A stretch of 64,000 bases of DNA from NCBI GenBank assembly GCA_037039925.1, contig JAXRKP010000860.1, positions 121,001-185,000 of the forward strand. Direction: 5' to 3'. Positions 25,258-36,900 of the stretch are shown piece after piece. The stretch is from Doris montereyensis (taxonomy: Eukaryota > Mollusca > Gastropoda > Nudibranchia > Dorididae). Within the stretch, counting starts at the first letter, position 1. Every line of letters begins with the position of its first letter. The position numbers were made by a program, and so were the translations under genes. The notes under the pieces are model-generated. The model was not told the DNA's origin and ran no database searches. It saw only the letters and a list, made by a program, of their open reading frames with translations.

Positions 25258-25382
25258 TCTGGTTTCCCCATGGTGGCCAGGATTCTTTTCTGTTTATTAT
25301 TCCTTGTATTTGCCTCATCTTTGTTCCTGTGGGGCTTTCATATTATCTTATGTCATTACCTTCACTTCCGACATGCCCCTTG
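25258..25382 (+). repeat. SINE family 3, 5'-truncated copy
   Basis: Starts at the B-box edge (CCCCATGGTGGCCAGGATTC). The body TTCCTTGTATTTG and GGGGCTTTCATATTATCTTA matches 7375-7559 in the opposite orientation. Confidence 0.6.
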
Positions 25383-25394
25383 CCTCACTGTTTT

Positions 25395-25441
25395 TACTAC
25401 TACTAGTACTACTGCTGCTGCTTCTGCTTCTGCTGCTACTA

Positions 25442-25476
<35 letters not shown>

Positions 25477-25558
25477 GCTGCTGCTGCTTCTGCTTCTGCT
25501 GCTACTACTACCACTACTACTGCTGCTACTACTACTATTACTACTATTACTACCACTA

Positions 25559-25602
<44 letters not shown>

Positions 25603-25603
25603 T

Positions 25604-25651
<48 letters not shown>

Positions 25652-25652
25652 C
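25395..25652. repeat. (CTA)n/(CTG)n trinucleotide microsatellite
   Basis: About 255 bp of ACT/GCT triplets with CTTCTGCTTCTGCTGCTA higher-order units. It produces long Leu, Thr, Ser and Val homopolymer ORFs on both strands, which are artefacts. Confidence 0.95.
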
Positions 25653-26625
25653 CTGAGCAGACTTTGGACAAGGGATTAAAGTCGTGACTTGCCCACACAC
25701 AGAATCTAGTAGTAGCCTAATATTAATAGTATTGTAGGCATACTACGCTAATGCATGTACTTGGAGAATTTAGACGCGGAATGTCATTATCAAGTCTAAT
25801 TATTTGGGGATTTTGTCCACACGTAATAATAGTACATTATGACGTAACACAGAGTAATGTATTGTAATAGCACTACGCTGGTGCTTGGAGAATTTACCCA
25901 CAGGATACATTACTAAATCCGACCTTTGGGGATTTGTCCTCACAATGTGTATCATAGTATCAATATCCCCAGCCATGATGGGGCGCTAGCCTACTTACGT
26001 TCTATCTCTCCCTGAATAAATGCTGCAAAGCGTCATTCCTATCCTGGTGGATTCTGTGAGTGTGAAGCGGGCATAGATTCTGGCTTTGAACAGCATGGTT
26101 GCAATTCATCTTCAGAATCAGAGTTGCCAATCCTCTCTAGCTTTGGTTCTAAATCAGTAGAGCTCTTCCTCCCCACCAATTATACAATTGAACCTGCTGA
26201 AGCTGAAACGGAAACGTGTCCAAAGCGGAAACGTTTCTAAAACGGAAATGCCCCTCATTTATCACCTGCCATTACTGAGAACAAGTGAAAAGGGCAACCC
26301 TCCCCCCAAAAAAACAAAACAACAACAAACAAACAAAAAACAAAACAAAAAAAAAAAAAACAAACAAAAAAAACAACAAAACGAACAAAAACCAAACCAA
26401 ACCTGGGACCTGTCTTAAACGGAATAATATGGCTGCGCCCTTCGATTTCGTTCTAGACAGGTTCGACGGTAGTATGTAGTATGACAAGTCAGAGTCTTTC
26501 CATCTTGTCAATCAACAATGTCATTGTTATTAAATGTTATCTACTTCCTCCCTCGTAACCGATGATAGTGATACAGCAATAGTGATATGAAACAGGAAAT
26601 TAATGAAATGCAAGAGTGAATAAAT

Positions 26626-26880
<255 letters not shown>

Positions 26881-27174
26881 AGTATTACGTCGATGTCCTA
26901 CTTAGACCAGCGAGGGCGCGTGAGTGAGGACGCTTTGTTTTTGTCGGAACTGTAATGTTTATGACAAATGGCCTTGCCTTATGCCGATAAGTATGTCAGA
27001 TGTAGATCTCATGACAAAGTTTTGATACTGTAATCAAAGTCTCCACGTAGCCCCGACGTAACGATCAATGTTATTAGTGGTTTATGATGCGAATCGCCAG
27101 GGCAAAGGCAACGTATAGTTTCTGCTTGTAAACAATCTTTGTTTGGAAGTTCCTTCCCTTCACAGAGGTCACAG

Positions 27175-27182
27175 TGACGTCA
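27175..27182. promoter_or_regulatory. Palindromic CRE (TGACGTCA) upstream of PPTC7
   Basis: A perfect 8-bp CREB/ATF consensus lies 125 bp before the PPTC7 start codon, in an otherwise unique stretch. The position suits a promoter-proximal site, but function is only inferred. Confidence 0.35.
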
Positions 27183-27307
27183 CCAAGGAGACAAAGATGG
27201 TGTAAGTCAATGTGCGAACTTGAAAACTGGAGGTGAAAACTGCGTCGTGTGATCACATGAACGTGATCCGAAAGGCATTTTTGTTTGGGCTCTGAAGCAG
27301 AATTGTC

Positions 27308-27539
27308 ATGCAATCAGTCGCCTTATACGGAAGGATAGTTGTCCGTGCCATAGCCTCGGGGATCCACAGTGAACTTCAACTAAAACACCCTTTTGATAAA
27401 CCCAAGGAACCCCTTCACTTGGTAACTGGAGCATCAGGATTCTCCAAGTCAGTGACCAAATCGAATAATTTCAGTAACAAGTGGACATTTGGAGATGATG
27501 CTTATTTTATTTCGAGGAGTAAAGTAGCTGATGTTATAG
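27308..27539 (+). CDS. PPTC7: PPTC7 exon 1
   Basis: Encodes residues 1-77 plus one base: mitochondrial leader [15 protein letters not shown], the [11 protein letters not shown] strand and [17 protein letters not shown] with the first metal-binding Asp pair. Donor is GTAAGTG at 27540. Confidence 0.93.
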
Positions 27540-30500
27540 GTAAGTGTTCAAATTCGTTGACCCTTGGTCATCTTAAACTAGAATTTAGATCTATGATTTT
27601 ATCTAGAGATTAGGCTAGAGATCCATCAATAGATGATCAGCTGTGCCTTACTACAGTCACAGAAGCTAGACCAGTTGAGTGCAGTGGTTCTTAGCCTGGG
27701 TTCGACTGATGGAACCCCAGGGATTTGGTGAGTCAGTCTCTATGTGGGTGTGCAGGCACTCATTAAGAAGAGATGTCCCGTTTAACCTAGAAATGAATTT
27801 ATATGTAATTAAGAAAAGTGTCGGCACTTCTTAGCCGTAACCCTGGTAAGGCTATGACCGGTAAATGCTGGTTTGTTACAGCACTCTGTTCAGTGCTATG
27901 CCGGGAATTTACTGTTTGCCTGCTACAAACCTCTCAGCACGATGCCCGGCATTTGGACGGTTTAAGAGAGGCCTGAATATTCCTCCTTCTTGTTACCCTC
28001 TTACTGTCTTACGCTCATCCTCTTTTAATCCTCTTTTAAAGTAATGCTCTCTGATTGGTGAACCATTTATTAAACAGGAAAAGGGACGCGTTCAGGCTCA
28101 TAAGCTTACGTCCAAAAGTTCTTCGGTTGAGTATATTTCTAAAGGGGTGTGTTCATCATTATATTTGCCTTGAACAACTGGTAGTAACGATGCTAACAGC
28201 TGTACTATGCGTGAAGTATGCGCGTTATACAACTTTCATTTATTGGGTCACCCCTATTGTAAAATGGAATGATCCTTCTAGGAAAGTCCATCGCCAAAGG
28301 GGTGTAAATGTGAGCTGGTCTGTTTTAAGAGTGTGTGTGTTTGAGCTGAATAAGAATGTGTGTTTGCATAGATACGTAATTGGTTTTGTTGTCTCCTACT
28401 AAATTGAAAAGAATGAAATCATCGTAGTTTGGCTTGGCTTGGGTGAGATCAGATGGACGCCATGGGACTGAATTCAATAAATTGGTGATGGCCTGGTCAG
28501 AAGTCACACTTCCCGTGAACTCATAAAGTTTCGTGGGCAGCCTCGTGCCACGGCATTGACTGTCAGCTTACCAACTAGCGTGTGGCAGCCATTGCTCTGG
28601 CTGCGTGGCGGCTTTTCTAGTGTTGAGATCTGATGTCCCGTCTGACCCAGGAATAGTTGACCAGATAGGAATACCTCACAAAATTTGACTATCCAAAACC
28701 TACTTAAAAACAATGAGGGTGGTGTCTCCCCTCTGAATAAAATCCTATGAGAGCATCTAAATAGGTAAATTAATACTCAATAAAATATCCTGTATCTAAC
28801 ACTATTTGGCATCGCTTGGCCACTCTTTTTAGTTACAACTCATTTCTGGGTCAAACAGGACATCACATCTTAAGGAGTGCTGTCTAGGTGGTGTTTAATT
28901 CTTATAATAAAATATTGTATATATATTGCCAAATAGTCAAATAGTGTTAACTATCAAGTATTTTATTGAGTATTAATGTGTATAGTATCTATTCCATCTT
29001 ATATTATGACTTTTATTCAGGGGGTCATTTCAGCCAATCTGACTTGATGAGAGACTCAAGACTGTTAATTTGAAAACGAGTAGTTCAAATGTCAATGACA
29101 ACGGACGGAAGGAGTACCGTTGTCAGGACAGTGCCATTATTTTAACATCTATCATCATCGCTGAAACCCTGTTGCTTACGATGTTTCCATTCATCACATT
29201 TTTATTTCTAATCACAAAAGTTTTTGTTGCAAAATATGAACAAGTCAATACTCATGCTACTGTTTCCTTTGAACTTAAAGGAAAATTTACTTGTTGGAAC
29301 ATTCTACAGATCCCTATTTCAAATTATTCTTTTAACACTATAAAAGTAAACATGCCTAAAAAAAGTGTAAAAGAGACCTGGCACTCAAATTGAAGGATGA
29401 CTATGTAAGGATCAGAACAAATCTGAATATTCTTTTAAAAAAGAGGATAAATGAACGCACGCACATAGAAAGTGGTGTCAGTGGCTGGGTGGTTAGGCTG
29501 CCGGACTGGGGAATCATGAGATCCCAGGTTTGAAACCTGGCAAAGACATAATTTGTAACCGCACTTCCACACTCGACCCAGGTGCAAAATGGGAGCTTGG
29601 GAGTAAAAACTTTCGTCAAACTAGCGTTCTGTCCTGGAGGGATTATTATCACCTGTTCCGCTTCACACTGGTTCATAAAAAGTTCGAGATAAGCTCCGGC
29701 TCTATGAGCTGTAACGACCTTGAAGGAACTTATAGAAAACAAAAGCATTTAAAAAAAGCATGTGTAGCTAGGAGATGAGTTGATGGTGTTACCAGATGAT
29801 TCATTTATTTTGAAACCAATCCAAACAGGATGTGTATATCTGCAAGTCTTGTAGTGGAAGTAAAAAAAAAAAAGAAAGAAAATGATGAAAATATATATAT
29901 ATATAATTTTAAATGTATGTGCGTGTCCTTTCTAAGAGATGTGATTATATAATAAAAATAGGAATTATAAAATGAAGAAATTGATTAGGTAAAACAGGAT
30001 GCATAACTTCTTGTTGCTCTTTCTGGTCAGAATCATGTGTGCTCTTGTTGTTGTCATTGCTATCTTTGTTGTTTTTTGTTGTTGTTTTTTTTTTTTGTTT
30101 TTTGTTGTTTTTTGTTGTTTTTTTTTACCATCGTCATTATTATCACCCTTAGTTCGCTTTGTTATGTGGATTGTGAAGTGTAAAATGATTTATGTGATTG
30201 AAAAGGACAATAAAGATTTATTATTATTATTACATGTAACATACCATACCTAGCATGCTTGTGAAATGTTTTGATTATAAAAGCCTTGACTTGGTGTCCT
30301 TTCACAGGTGTAGCGGATGGAGTGGGTGGCTGGAGGAACTATGGCATTGACCCGTCAGCCTTTCCCCGTAAATTGATGCAAGCTTGTGAACGCCTTGTCT
30401 CCGAGGGACGTTTTGTGCCACAGTCACCTGTCAATATTATTGCGACAAGCTACAATGAAATCCGAGAGCAGAAAGAGCCTCTGATTGGTAATTTTTAATC

Positions 30501-33500
30501 AGTTTTCAAATAAATCTGCATAACTAAATGAAGTAGAAATAAGTCTGTGACAGCCACATACATGGGCATTACCCGCACCCCCATCCCCACAAGTGATGGT
30601 TGTGGCCAAATGATTTTGATCCTGTGACACTCTCTAGTTGGTCTTGATGTTTCTTATGTTTGTGAATTTAAAAACACAAGCTTTTGACTTTTATTAATCA
30701 TCTTTAAAATTAGTAAAAATCATATCTATATATATTTATCTTTCTATTACTTGACAAGAATCAAGAATGTGGCAACATTAATATCTTTATACTCAGTTCT
30801 ATTCGTGCACTCTGATCTTTTTTTATTACGATAGTAAAGTGTACAGGATGACTTTGCAACTTAGTGGGCGATTGTCTGACGTTGCTGGGAGTTCCTACTT
30901 CTTTTCCGTTACTTATTACAATTCTTCTTCATGATAACTGACCAACTCAATTCTTGAGTATTACTGTCATGTAAGTATTTTGATTTAACCCAAAAATATT
31001 AATCCAATTTGGGCTTTAAAGTGATGTATTTAATTCTGATTTTTAAGTCTTAAGTTCTAGTGCTAGTTTTATTTCCTGTTCATAGTCCGCAACCTTAGAT
31101 TCATCTTGCCGTTTTGTCTTAATTCACTCATCATTGCATATGGTGGTTGGGGTAATTTCAATGGATATAAATTTTCAATGTAATGAACAGAAAAGTACTA
31201 CTACAGTGGTCTCTGCCTACAAGACCGCTGCATCAGAGGCAGGTTCACCCTAAAAGGCACATTTAGATTTTTTTAATGGATTGTGTTCGCTCTCTTTAAT
31301 TATTCTATTTAAGAAGCTGCATAGAAAACCTTCAGTTCTGCTAACGAGAATCTTTTGGTTCATCTGAAGGCTGGGTAATCTGCTGAACTCATGCAATAAA
31401 ACAAATATTCATAGTCAAATCAATGCTGTCGCCTTTCTTTCTATCTGGAAGGTGTACATCATATTGTTTTGTTTTTTTCTTTTCTGTTTAGGAAGCAGCA
31501 CAGCTTGCATAGTGTCATTGCACCGAGAAGAGCGCAAAATATATTCTGCCAATTTGGGGGACAGTGGGTTCCTTGTGATCAGAGATGGTGAAATTATTCA
31601 CCGCTCCACGGAACAGCAGCATTACTTCAACACACCCTTCCAGTTAGCCGCGGCTCCTACCCAGCAAGGGGGCCAGTGGCTGAGTGACAGGTAGGAGTTG
31701 AAAAGCTTTATGAATCAGATGGTAATCGCTGTTTCAGTTCTAGTCGTCAGTTTGTGCCCAAAGTCATCTCACTGTCTGTTAGGCTGCCGCCCCTGACTTG
31801 ACAAGGCTGTCACTGTTGTTACACAGGTGTATGGTATTTGTTTTACCAACCGGAGGTCTGGAGGTTCGATTTGCCATCTTTCCTTGGAGACGGATGACAA
31901 CTTCAAGGATCCCCTGCATCCATAGACATCGCCTAGTTACGATCTCACCACTTGGGCTTTAAATTAAATGGGCTGGTCCATACAAATTGAAGGTGTCGTT
32001 TGTCCCAAAACCCAAAAAGAGATCTCATCTCATGACTTGTGCTTTAGGCTAATGAAAAGGCAAGTTCCTTTACCCAGCCTACTTCCAATTTTTGTCTCGA
32101 GTTTCCTTGATTATATATGGGCTCCATTTTGACCTAGATATTATTATAGCTGCAATGAACAGAATATAATATATAACCCTTGAAGTGTCAGTGGTAAGCA
32201 CGGTAAACGTCAGGGTGTATTTGATGACAAGAAATGTGTTACAGAGACTTTTCAATTCTGTTTATTTTTATGAAGATGATTAATGAAGTGTATCGACCAT
32301 ATTTAGGAGTGGCATTGAATGCCTCAATAACTCTCTATATCAAATTTGTTCACCTGTTATTCAAGTGGCTTTGACCAGTGTTTGTGTTTCATTATTAAAC
32401 CAAACTGTCATTTAGATCTCATGTAACAGTTGTTAAATAAAGCATCAATTTTTTTTTTATTGTTTATAAAAAACCTAAAACAAGATATCGACGGTGAAAG
32501 TCGCAAATCATGTAGGTCTAAAATAAGTAACACCTTTTTCTCTCGCTTTGTTAACATTAGGATGCCCTATGCTTCGTCTAGTTACGATTCTGTGACATAA
32601 GAACCAAAGAAACACGAATATAATAACCATATGTGTGCAATCCGTGTATCCTTATTGCACCTAGTTTTTGACACTTGGACACCGTGTATGTTCGTGAAAA
32701 TAGATTAAAAAGCGCAGCATTTTTTTCTTTGATTTTCTTAAAACATCAAAATTGGACTTACACGGTTTGAGATTTTCATCGTCGATATACTGATGTTTCA
32801 GTTTGTAAATGAGATCTTTTTTTTTTTTATCATTGTATTCATTCATGGTATATATTCTGTGTGACAGTCCGCATTTGGCTGGTGTGCGTCTTTCAAGGTG
32901 GAAGATGGAGACATTCTCATGTTAGCAACAGATGGACTCTTTGACAACCTCAGTGAAGATATGATCTTCGTCAACTTGGTGCTTTGCATGTAAGTTTTTG
33001 TTGTTGTATGCCTCAACAGTCTTTTGCTGTCGTCTTGGTTCAGGAAAAATGAATGGAAGATTTTTGTTGTTATTGTTTTCTTTATATTATTTTCTCTTAG
33101 GTCTTTATCTATAGGGATCAAAGGAAGCCATTACGACATTGACATCTTTGTACCCTGACTTCATAAAGACTGAATGGGTAGCTGTGAGGGTGATGCATAG
33201 TATTAAGTTATCGAACGAATATATATAAGTAGGCAGGTTTCACAAAATGGTCCATCCCCATTTCCCTCTTTTTGTCAAAATATACATGTTATATTTTTTA
33301 CAAGTGTTATATACCATGTTAAAGCTTAGAACATGAGGATTCCAGATATATGACTTTAAGAGATAGCAAAGGACTGTGGAGCAAGTAAATTACGCTTTTT
33401 AAAAGTCATGTTTTTCAGTCAAGGGCATAACTGTGAAAATTCTAGGTCCAACGCCAGTACGTAATGTTACGTGAACTGCTCGCGTCCGTCGACCGAGGTT

Positions 33501-33909
33501 TCCCTGGCGTTTATTTAGTGACGTAACGCTTGGGCATCTGGTTTGGAGAGTTTCCTGACTTTTCCTAGTTCTCAATAAGATGTGAAGTCTGTGTTTGTGT
33601 TTCCCGACACCTCGGGCGTGGAGTCGGCTGGCCGGTGCCTTACCGTTGATCAGATGACTGTTGCGCGATCCGGATCGTGTGGATGATGAAAATGAAAACC
33701 AATGCCTTTTGTCCCGTTTTTTGTAAAATTCTGTGATTGTACGCCTTTATACTATCCTTATTACGTGTTACAGGGTTTAGAGTGTGTACCATTCTGCTCA
33801 AACTAGTACGGTAAACTTCCGACTTATAATTTTAACGAGTGAGCATGCGATAGTAAAGACCGATATTTGCCAATAGAGAGAAAGGGAGAGAGAAAGAGAG
33901 GGAGAGAGG

Positions 33910-33955
<46 letters not shown>

Positions 33956-36900
33956 AAGAGAGATGCACCAGCAACAAAACCCTCGCCGAAAAAGAAAGCG
34001 CTTTTGACGACAATTGTTCCTTTCTCCCCGTACGAGCCCCCCCCCCCCACCTCCCATCATCACTTCTCCGCTACTCCCGTCATCACTCACCCCCCCCCCT
34101 CTCTAACTATCTACAGTCACATAGAGCGCCCCACTAGACTAGCACAAACTTGTCTTTATCGATCGATAATTGCTTCGCAGAATACGGGACGGGATGGGAG
34201 CGGTGGCTGGCAAATCTTGAACTCTACTTGAACCTGTGCTATTAGTATTATTTTCTCTCTCTCTCTCGTTGAAATGCGTTTTTAGTAATATTGTATTGTT
34301 ATGCCAAGGAGACTGTGCATAGTGGAGACGTAAAGTCACTATCATTGTAATGGACTTCTAAACCTCCCGTATTGCCAATTATCTTGTCTTTATTTATTAG
34401 AACATAATAAATCATGAAAGCCTATTGATTGCCGGACTTCTTTACATAAGTTTCACTCACGATGAGCCAAAGCAGGTTTTGCTAATGCAACCGAATCTAA
34501 CCTGAACGGTCTCAGTCTAACCTGATCACAGTCTCCTTTCTGATGTCCGATCATCGTCTACATTTTTGCATGGCCGTAAGCACGGCCGTAAGCACATGGC
34601 CGTAAGAGTAATCCAAAAACAAAATATTCCGCAAAGCCAACCAGACAATTTAAAAACAAAAATTTCATGATTTCCCAATAGGCTTACACGCGATGAACTA
34701 CGAGACAATAGCTCGACGCAATATTACCGTTATTAGATCTCAGATCGAAAAAAATATTTTTGTCCGACCATGAGGGTCTCGTAGACAGCCAGTAGTCTCA
34801 TGGTATTCTCACTCTCATTTAGAGTTACCTATGATTTTTTTCGTGTCTTTTACAGAATATATGGTGGTAGGAATACGTTTTCTTTCACTTAAGATAAAAA
34901 AACGGCGCTTCTACGTATTTTTCAACTGTTTTTTTCAGCTCTTAATGTGTGTTCATTTGTAGACATCAGTTGTTACATAATAACGAAAATCTGAAACCTG
35001 CCTCCGTGATCACTGCAAAAGATAAAAATATTTAGGACTAGCCAAATTTTCTTTGAACAATTCTCTTCACATGGAATTAAAGAAAACAGAATAAGGTCGT
35101 TGACCTCACCTACCTTAAGGTGAAAAGGGACTTATTAAAAAGAGGAAATGTGGTCTGTCTGGATTGCTTTGTGTTCACACCCAAAAATATTCACAAAACA
35201 CACAAATTGAAAGCAAATTTCACAATATTATGTTTTTTATATCTGCGATGTCAAAGCTATACATGGACCAAATGTTAAGAAGATTCATCAATTAGACTTT
35301 GAGAAACATTAGTTGAAGAGTTCAAGTTATCATTGGGTCCCATTTTTGTGAAACCTGCCATATGTTGATTATCTCCCTTTAAAAAGGTGGTTGACTTACA
35401 AAATCAAAGGAAAAAAAGACAAAAAGGTTGCAACTATTTTTATTTACTTCTTGGGTTGATTTAAAAAAAACTAAATTTCAACAGTTTGTTCATACTTCAA
35501 TAAAAAATATCATTCATCCGGCCTGGTAGAGACTAAATATCACAACTAAACATGATTACTAAGTATCACAACTAAACATGATTACTAAGTATCACAACTA
35601 AACATGATTACTAAATATCACAACTAAACATGATGACTAAATACCACAACTAAACATGATTACTAAATATCACAACTAAACATGATTACTAAGTATCACA
35701 ACTAAACCTGATTACTAAGTATCACAACTAAACATGATTACTAAATATCACAACTAAACATGATTACTAAATCACAACTAAACATGATTACTAAGTATCA
35801 CAACTAAACCTGATTACTAAATATCACAACTAAACCATGATTACTAAATATCACAACTAAACATGATTACTAAGTATCACACTAAACATGATTACTAAAT
35901 ATCACAACTAAACATGATTACTAAATATCACAACTAAACATGATTACCACAACTAAACATGATTACTAAATATCACAACTAAACATGATTACTAAATATC
36001 ATAACTAAACATGATTATCAAATATCACAACTAAACATGATTTAAAGCCCTAACCGTTATTACTCATTACTGTGATAACAAAACTTGTTTTTATTCTATT
36101 CACGACCCAATCTTTGATTATGTCCCTTCATGGCAATGATCTTTTCTTCCTACATGGCAAAAGAGGGGAAATTGGTCATGTCGTCTTACAAGTTTGTACT
36201 CGGTGAACACCTTGTACTTCGAATTCTTTATGAATGGCTGACAACTTTGAATTATGAGACATCGGATAAAGTAAGGGGAGTTAACAAAGTCAAAAGACTC
36301 AAAATATGTTTGGTTATGTCCCTTGAAGTAATACCACTGAACAGAAGTAGGTCCTTTCCTTTCCCAATTCCCCACCGTTCGTTTCATTAAGCTTGGCCCT
36401 TACATTAATATGTGGTGTCTGTGGCCGAGTGGTTAGGCTGCCGGATTGGGGATCATGAGGTCCCAGTTCGAATCCGCTAAGCTAGATCTGACATCTTCCT
36501 TGGGAAAGACACGTAACCGCATTTCCCCACTCCACCCAGATGAAAATGGGTGCAAGCACTTGCTTGAGAAAAACACTTTGCGTCAGACTAACGTCCTGTC
36601 CAGGAGATGATTATTATCACCTGTTCTGCTTTACGCTATTGAAACAGGGATAAACACACACACACACACACTTTGTTTTTCTTTTAGATTGACTTTTGTT
36701 TTGTTTTCACTAGGCAAGGAAAGACATTTTTAAGCGTGGTCATGGAAGTTTGTATTGTCTTATGATTGAGACCCGAGGACATAATGACAGGGAGACTCAG
36801 TACTCCAGAGGCCTCTCAGCAAAAAGGTAGTCTGTTCAGGCCTGCCAACGGTTAAAAACGTTTTAATGATTGTTTTTAGCAAAGTCCCCGGTCAGGTAGA

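Noticed and set aside
25250..25700. Leu-, Thr-, Ser- and Val-rich ORFs
   Set aside because: Translation of the CTA/CTG triplet repeat joined to a SINE family 3 fragment.
35532..36045. Regular 26-bp repeats resembling a CRISPR array
   Set aside because: Repeats are directly adjacent with no unique spacers, there are no cas genes, and the DNA is eukaryotic.
36411..36490. tRNA-Ser/Leu-like sequence
   Set aside because: It has A and B boxes but no complete cloverleaf, and it continues into the body shared by at least six other copies. It is a SINE head.
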